DNA of 64,000 nt from Coriaria nepalensis. Taxonomy: Eukaryota > Streptophyta > Magnoliopsida > Cucurbitales > Coriariaceae. Shown here piece by piece: positions 58,920 to 64,000 of this stretch. Each line of letters opens with the position of its first letter. Within the stretch, counting starts at the first letter, position 1. The position numbers and the translations under genes were made by a program. The stretch spans positions 8,194,001 through 8,258,000 of the forward strand of contig CP114500.1 in NCBI GenBank assembly GCA_027186245.1, read 5' to 3'. A model generated the notes under the pieces. That model ran no database searches. It was not told the origin of the DNA and saw nothing but the letters and a program-made list of their open reading frames with translations.

Positions 58920-58987
58920 CAAAGTTTGCTCACGTCTCTTCCACATCAGCTCATGCATCTGCTCCTGCGTGAGTTACTCCGAGCTTG
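58920..58987. repeat. Flanking repeat R1 beside the gypsy remnant
   Basis: A unit running from tttgctcacgtctcttccac through cagctcatgcatctgctc to gagttactccgagcttg. The same unit, with a few changes, recurs at 59964-60026 (R2) and 60034-60089 (R3). Similarity extends about 30-40 bp to the left of R1 and R2. Confidence 0.85.
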
Positions 58988-59895
58988 TTGAAGATAATTG
59001 CTTAGTACACCTGGGTCGAGCTTGGTGATCTTATCCACTTGCAACCATTTAGAATTGGAACTTCATCATGCATTGCTTCTAAATATTCTGAAAAGTTGAC
59101 AGCAGCTTCACTAACTCGCGAGGGTGCGGGCAATGAGTTCAAGTCCAGCAGTGTCCTCGGGTTGAACCTATTGACAACCTCGAAGAGGGAACGACCAGTT
59201 GTGTGATTCACAAAACTATTGAAAACAAACTCGACCTGTGGTAAAATCAAATCACAATTAGCTAAATGATCTTGTATTAAACAACGCAATAAATTACCAA
59301 GGCTTTGGTTGGTGACCTCGGTTTTCCGTCCGTCTACGGTTGGTAGGCGCTAGAAAATAAAAGTTTTATACCCATTTTGTCCTATAGAATCTTCCAAAAA
59401 TATGACATGAACTTGACCTCACAATCCGACATAATGGACAGCGGGAGTCCATGTAATCGCACTACTTCATTCATGAATAGTGTTGCAACTCGAGAAGCAT
59501 CAAATATTCTTTGACAATGAATGAAATGGGACATTTTCAAGAAGCAATCTACTACAACCATCACTGAATCATTCCGCCGAATTTTCCGAGGAAGACCAAG
59601 TACGAAATCAGTGCTAAGTGCCTCCCACGGGCGGCTTGGGGTAGGTAGAGGCGTATATAATCTGGAATCGGTACGACCCCCCTTCATTGAGTTGGCAAAT
59701 GCGACATCGCAAGATAATGCATTGCAAGTCGCGCCCAATAAAACCTATCCGCGACAAGAGATAAGGGTTATCACAACCCAAAACGTCCTGATAAGAAGAT
59801 AAGGCTTGGGGTAAGTATGTATTTTCATACCCATCATATGACACCCTCCGATCATACAACCACGGTTCCCTATAAGAACATGGCTCATGCAAAAC
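58985..59895 (-). mobile_element. Remnant of a Ty3/gypsy retrotransposon integrase region
   Basis: On the minus strand, in 5'-3' order, are a degraded region upstream of the integrase (near 59890-59700, with a CRICQLNEGG zinc-knuckle-like end), the integrase core (PWEALSTDFVLGLPRKIRRN, VVVDCFLKMSHFIHCQ, RLHGLPLSIMSDCEVKF) and a post-core stretch (VEFVFNSFVNHTTGRSLFEV, RFNPRTLLDLNSLP). Several frame breaks separate the pieces. Reverse transcriptase, gag and recognisable LTR ends are missing. The element is dead and is framed by the repeats R1 and R2/R3. Confidence 0.85.
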
Positions 59896-59963
59896 TGTAG
59901 GAATAATAAAAGGAAAACAATTAACTTCTTAAAAAGTCTAAAAAGATAATTTTAGAAAGCAAG

Positions 59964-60026
59964 CAAAGGTTGCTCACGTCCCTTCCACGTCAGCTCATGC
60001 ATCTGCTCGTGCGTGTAATTTCCGAG
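59964..60026. repeat. Flanking repeat R2
   Basis: Second copy of the unit seen at R1, with ggttgctcacgtcccttccac and cagctcatgcatctgctcgt; its right end diverges (gtgtaatttccgag). Confidence 0.85.
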
Positions 60027-60033
60027 TTTTCAT

Positions 60034-60089
60034 CATCCCTTCCACATCAGCTCATGCATCTACTCGTGCGTGAGTTACTCCGAGCTTGC
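60034..60089. repeat. Flanking repeat R3
   Basis: Third, partial copy directly after R2: cccttccacatcagctcatg, catctactcgtgcgtgag, then ttactccgagcttg as in R1. Confidence 0.85.
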
Positions 60090-60932
60090 ATCAAAAGGTT
60101 TAGATGATTGATTTGATAATGCAAGATTTCTTCCTGATCTTTCAAAAATATCGAGTTAATTAGAAGAAACTCAATCAACAAGATTGAGTACTTAAGTGGG
60201 ACATAAAATTAGTTGGTACAAACCCAATCAAATGTAGTACTGATCAAACCGATACTACAAGAATCAAAATGGGAGCAATGGTTAGGTTAGAAAACAAATC
60301 CTATATTTGGCACATATACATACACATATATATATATATATACACGTATACACATATGTTATCTGAATCATGACGCCATTCATGAGATGTGTTAAAAATT
60401 TTGAAGTTTTGGACCCAAAAACTCCAACGGCCAATTTTGCTAATTGCGTTGTGGGCCCAACTTTCCAATCTTCTGTTTGCGTTGACCATTTCCCTCTTCC
60501 TGGTCCCACACCTCTTCGTTCTTATTACATTCCTTTTTTTTTCTCATATCATTTTTCGGCAATATTAATTATAGGAATATATTTTAGTAACACTTTTTTT
60601 TTAATACTTTTTAATTTATTAAATTAAAATTAATTAAATAATTAATATTTACTTATAATTATTAAATATAAAATTATTGAATATAAATTTATTATTATTA
60701 ACTTTTAAAATATTAATTATTAAATTAATTTCAATTAAATATGTAAAGTAATATGTAAAAAAAATTAGTCCATAAAACTTATCCCTTAATTATATTTCCC
60801 AGTTAATATAAAACCACACCCCATATCAATATGGGTAGGTCGAAAGTCGCTATATATTTTGGAGCGCTCACGTATTATTATAAATATTAGCCTTCACATT
60901 CTCGTTTTTCCTACAAAAAAAAAAAAAAAAAG
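60090..60932. other. Promoter region of the DREB gene
   Basis: AT-rich spacer with (TA)n near 60326-60340. TATA-like words near 60851 (ctatatattt) and 60879 (ttataaata), followed by an A17 run directly before the ATG, mark the leader. No other gene seen. Confidence 0.5.
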
Positions 60933-61655
60933 ATGACAAATCCGATCAACAGTGCAGAAGAACAAGCTAAAAGCACAATCACTAGCAACTCATCAATGGC
61001 GGAAAAGCCACGGCCGAACAAGAAAAGAGCAGGAGATGATCATGGTAATATGAATTGTAACGACAGCAGCAGCAGAAGCAACAAGCATCCCGTGTACAGG
61101 GGAGTGAGGATGAGGAGTTGGGGAAAATGGGTTTCGGAAATCCGCGAGCCGCGAAAGAAATCCCGTATCTGGCTCGGCACCTTCTCCACGCCGGACAAAG
61201 CGGCGCGTGCCCACGACGTCGCGGCTCTGAGCATTAAAGGGGATTCTGCGCGTGCTATTCTGAATTTCCCGGAACTCGCTGAGGTCTTACCTCGGCCCGT
61301 GTCGTTAATGCCACGCGACATTCAGTCGGCTGCTGCCAAGGCGGCCGGGATGGTGGTCAACTTTGACTCATCCGCCACGTCATCATCGTCGTCCTCTTCT
61401 TCTGTGGTGGGTTGTTGTGCGGATTCTTGTGATGAAGATCAAGAGCTGGGGGAGATTGTGGAGTTGCCGAATATAGAAGGGAGCTGTGAGTTGACCGAGT
61501 TGAACCTGAAGGAATTTATATGGGTTGACTCGGTGGATGCAGGGTGGGTGTACCCTCCTCCGGCGTGTGAGGCGGAGGTGGCAGCTGGATTCTGGCAGGG
61601 TGAAGAGAGCTTGATTATGAGCAGCAGCTTTACTGGTGGTCTTGGGTGGGACTAA
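60933..61655 (+). CDS. AP2/ERF transcription factor, DREB A-4 subgroup
   Basis: A single exon encodes 240 aa. The AP2 domain (about residues 54-112) reads [60 protein letters not shown]. The Val/Glu pair in WVSEIREP and the RKKSRIWLG block place it in the DREB A-4 group (TINY/HARDY/ERF036-like), which binds DRE/CRT and related GCC elements in drought, cold or ethylene responses. A basic nuclear signal (RPNKKRA) precedes the domain, and a Ser run and acidic C-terminus ([17 protein letters not shown]) are a likely activation region. The ORF is intact. The recalled Arabidopsis equivalent At3g16280 lies two genes past TRZ4, as here. Confidence 0.94.
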   Translation: MTNPINSAEEQAKSTITSNSSMAEKPRPNKKRAGDDHGNMNCNDSSSRSNKHPVYRGVRMRSWGKWVSEIREPRKKSRIWLGTFSTPDKAARAHDVAALSIKGDSARAILNFPELAEVLPRPVSLMPRDIQSAAAKAAGMVVNFDSSATSSSSSSSSVVGCCADSCDEDQELGEIVELPNIEGSCELTELNLKEFIWVDSVDAGWVYPPPACEAEVAAGFWQGEESLIMSSSFTGGLGWD

Positions 61656-62387
61656 AACGGCTACATAAATTGGTGACATTTAGTACGACTAGATATTTGC
61701 TTTTGAGCAGCGTTTTCCAATTCTACATCATACGACAATACGTACTTTGCTGTAGTTTCCTTCTTTTTCATTTTTTTTTTTACAAAACAATTTGGCTACT
61801 TTTGCAAACCAGTCACGTCCCCATCTGTAAAAATATTCATCCGTACAATATATAGATTAATATATCTTATGATGATTATGATGCAATATATATATATATA
61901 TTACATAGTATTTACAAAATTATAAAATAAGCAGATTTAAATATTTGGTAAAATAAATCGTTTAATATTTATTTCTAAATAAATTAATATTTTTTCTATT
62001 TTTTTTATAATCATCAAATTAAATAAATAAATTTGAATGATTGATAAAAAAAAAATTAAAATTTATTTATTTATTTTAAGAAACATTAAAAATACATATA
62101 TTTTAAATAGCATAATTAATTTTTACTCATAAATATATTTTTAAACATATTTTTTATCAATAAATTACTTCTTATTTATAAACATAATTTTTTTAAAAAA
62201 CATTCCAAAACACAAGACTCTTAATAAATGATGTCCGATTTAGGTTGTTGCTACGTACAATTATATGGTTTTATGATAGCTAGCTACGAATTGTGCCATT
62301 TGAATCACATAAAAAGCTCTTGGCTTATGAGCCGTTTTAACATCATTTTCATCATTGTCCCTATCATTTCCGTCATCGTTATAGTAA

Positions 62388-62426
<39 letters not shown>

Positions 62427-63767
62427 CTCCTCTTTCCTTGGTTTTCTGCACTTGAGAAATGTTTTGAATTTTGGTCATCCGCTCCGGCGATGACTTTCAT
62501 AGCATATATAGTATATAGTTGAAGAAAATGTACCGTTAACGGAGATTTGGAGTATATGTACGTCACGTAACAAGGTAGGTGTGTGTATAATTCTTATGTA
62601 GTCAGACGCCAAATTCATAACGTTCTGATTACCGATTGGGACCTTCCACTACTTAGAAAAGACAAGGACAAAAATCCACGTTCAAATTCAAATGAGAGCA
62701 TGAGATATATATATCCAGACAAAACATTCTTATTGGATTCAAAAATGATGATTCCCTAAGCAGCTGCTATTGTTGTCGTGCTTCAAAAAGGTGGAATTCT
62801 TACTTAGTATGCACAAGCGGGCCCACTTAGAAAGAGAACTATTCAATCTTCTATGCACGATTAGTGGGGAATAATCTTGAATTAAAATTAACTTTAATCC
62901 ATCGATAAAATGAAACGTAAACTAAACTTAATCTTCTTTCTCTTATCCGATGCACGAATAAATTCCCTACTAACTTATTGTATAAATTATTGGTGTAGTT
63001 TCTTTCTAGAGTCTTGCATACGACACGTCGTTTCAAGTTGGTATGTCTAAGCAAGAGACTCCAGAATACCGCATGGATACATTATCGAGGAATCAATATG
63101 ATTGTAGTAGAGGCTGATTATAATGAATTGATTTGCGTACGTCATGAGTACGTGTGCGAATATGACAAGTCATTGGCCCTATAAAAAAGAGAGGCTAAGT
63201 TAGCTGATTGAAGTCACATTTTAAGTCAATAACACTACTCATTAGTACGTTAATCATTTGTGACTTGTTTACACCACCAAAAGAAACGTCAAACGAAATA
63301 AGTGAGACATGTTTCTAATCAGAGGTTTGTTGGATGCTTTACGTAATGTAATCCCTGCAAGAAAAATCGCATAATTGCATGCATTGAAGGCTATTAGTAG
63401 CCTCAACGTGCATCTCGAGTGAAAGAACCGAACCAGAGAAAGAAGAGAAAGAAGAGAAAGAAAAACACACAAAAATAGGTGATATCAAAAACGCTTTTTT
63501 GGTTTAGGTAAAAGATTAAACTTAACAAAACACTTTTCCGAGGGCTACAACAAGATACGTCATTGGCCGATGAATAAGGCGATTGTGTTGGTTCGAGTCC
63601 CTCAGGGCGTGTGTTTAATTTTCCCTTTTCTTTGTTTTGTTTTGTTTTGTTTTTTTTCTGTTTCAGTCTTCATCTATTTCATTATTATAAAATTTTCCCC
63701 CAAGTTACAGTTTTCTTCGAATTTTGTCCCGAAATTTATTTTAATTTTTACTTTTGTAAATTTGCCC

Positions 63768-63802
<35 letters not shown>

Positions 63803-64000
63803 GATAAATAAAATGAGAAAAAAAGGAAAGTACCCTTTAATATCTTAGAAGGAGAGTTTCTTTTGACAAAAATACTTCCCATAAATACATGAGACACTTT
63901 TGTGGATCATATCTATGACAGATTTTTTCAATTTTCACAATAATTCATGCTAGAAAGATTCAACTTTCGTGGCTCTCTCGAACACTAGTCGAAACTATGA
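61656..64000. other. Intergenic tail of the window
   Basis: A/T-rich, with (TC)n at 62392-62420 and (TA)n near 63767-63790. Frames here are short and low-complexity. A tRNA-like relic lies at 63564-63601. No gene was recognised. Confidence 0.55.
63564..63601 (+). pseudogene. Possible tRNA-Ser-like relic
   Basis: The stretch tggccgatgaataaggcg resembles the D-arm region of plant tRNA-Ser (tggccgagtggttaaggcg), and ggttcgagtccc resembles a T-arm, but the anticodon and variable arms between them are missing and the T stem pairs poorly. It could be a deleted tRNA copy or chance similarity. Confidence 0.3.

Noticed and set aside
62228..62455. 75-codon ORF with a long Ser/Leu run
   Set aside because: The run is translated (CT)n and the rest is spacer.
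1..64000. CRISPR array, prophage or bacterial operon
   Set aside because: No spaced palindromic repeats or prokaryotic gene layout were seen. Genes are spliced and plant-specific.

Overview
This window is nuclear DNA of a flowering plant, most likely a eudicot. Genes are intron-rich with GT-AG boundaries, spacers are AT-rich with many (TA)n, (GA)n and (TTA)n tracts, two nuclear-type tRNA genes are present, and the proteins are plant families (RopGEF, HD-ZIP IV, DREB, NPF, DYW-PPR, PsaH, CURT1, PnsB3). Introns were joined by hand, checking codon phase across each junction for the genes called intact.

Layout. 0-5 kb: a TauE/SafE transporter and a dynein light chain (+). 5-7.2 kb: decayed HPR2-type hydroxypyruvate reductase copies (-). 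7.9-10 kb: a pollen-type RopGEF (+). 10.5-11.7 kb: a damaged psaH (-). 12.4-12.8 kb: plastid ribosomal protein S17 with a scrambled transit-peptide region (+). 13.3-16.6 kb: a GLABRA2-type HD-ZIP IV factor (-) with a 3 kb upstream spacer. 19.7-21 kb: a broken CURT1C (+). 21.2-23 kb: a broken DYW-PPR gene (-). 23.8-24.6 kb: mitochondrial CCMH (+). 25.4-26.6 kb: a 5' fragment of an AAE13-like ligase and an intact hotdog thioesterase (+). 27-30 kb: an NPF1-type transporter (-). 32.5-33.8 kb: an isochorismatase-fold protein (-). 34.8-37.7 kb: an atypical bHLH factor (-). 40.4 kb: tRNA-Ser. 40.8-43.5 kb: a WD40 protein with a 1.3 kb intron (+). 44.9-47 kb: a decayed ASCC1/LigT-like gene (+). 47.5-48.5 kb: PnsB3 with an unusual C-terminus (-). 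48.8 kb: tRNA-Asn. 49.4-53.4 kb: long-form tRNase Z (+). 53.7-54.4 kb: COX19 (-). 55.3-57.3 kb: a 7TM-like membrane protein (-). 59-60 kb: a Ty3/gypsy integrase remnant framed by repeats. 60.9-61.7 kb: a DREB A-4 AP2 factor (+).

Two themes stand out. First, gene order looks like the union of three Arabidopsis segments that I recall (around At3g16120-16280, At1g52190-52250 and At1g79840-79870), so this region resembles the pre-duplication arrangement. Second, an unusual share of the genes is broken in independent ways: HPR2, psaH, CURT1C, PPR, AAE13 and ASCC1-like, plus the S17 transit peptide and the PnsB3 tail. Most of the damaged genes act in or around the chloroplast, while the mitochondrial genes (CCMH, COX19, tRNase Z if organellar) are intact. 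Fractionation after a recent polyploidy is the simplest explanation; relaxed selection on photosynthesis is a testable alternative.

Limits: gene names rest on recognised sequence patterns and memory of family members, not on searches. Frameshift calls assume the assembly is correct.
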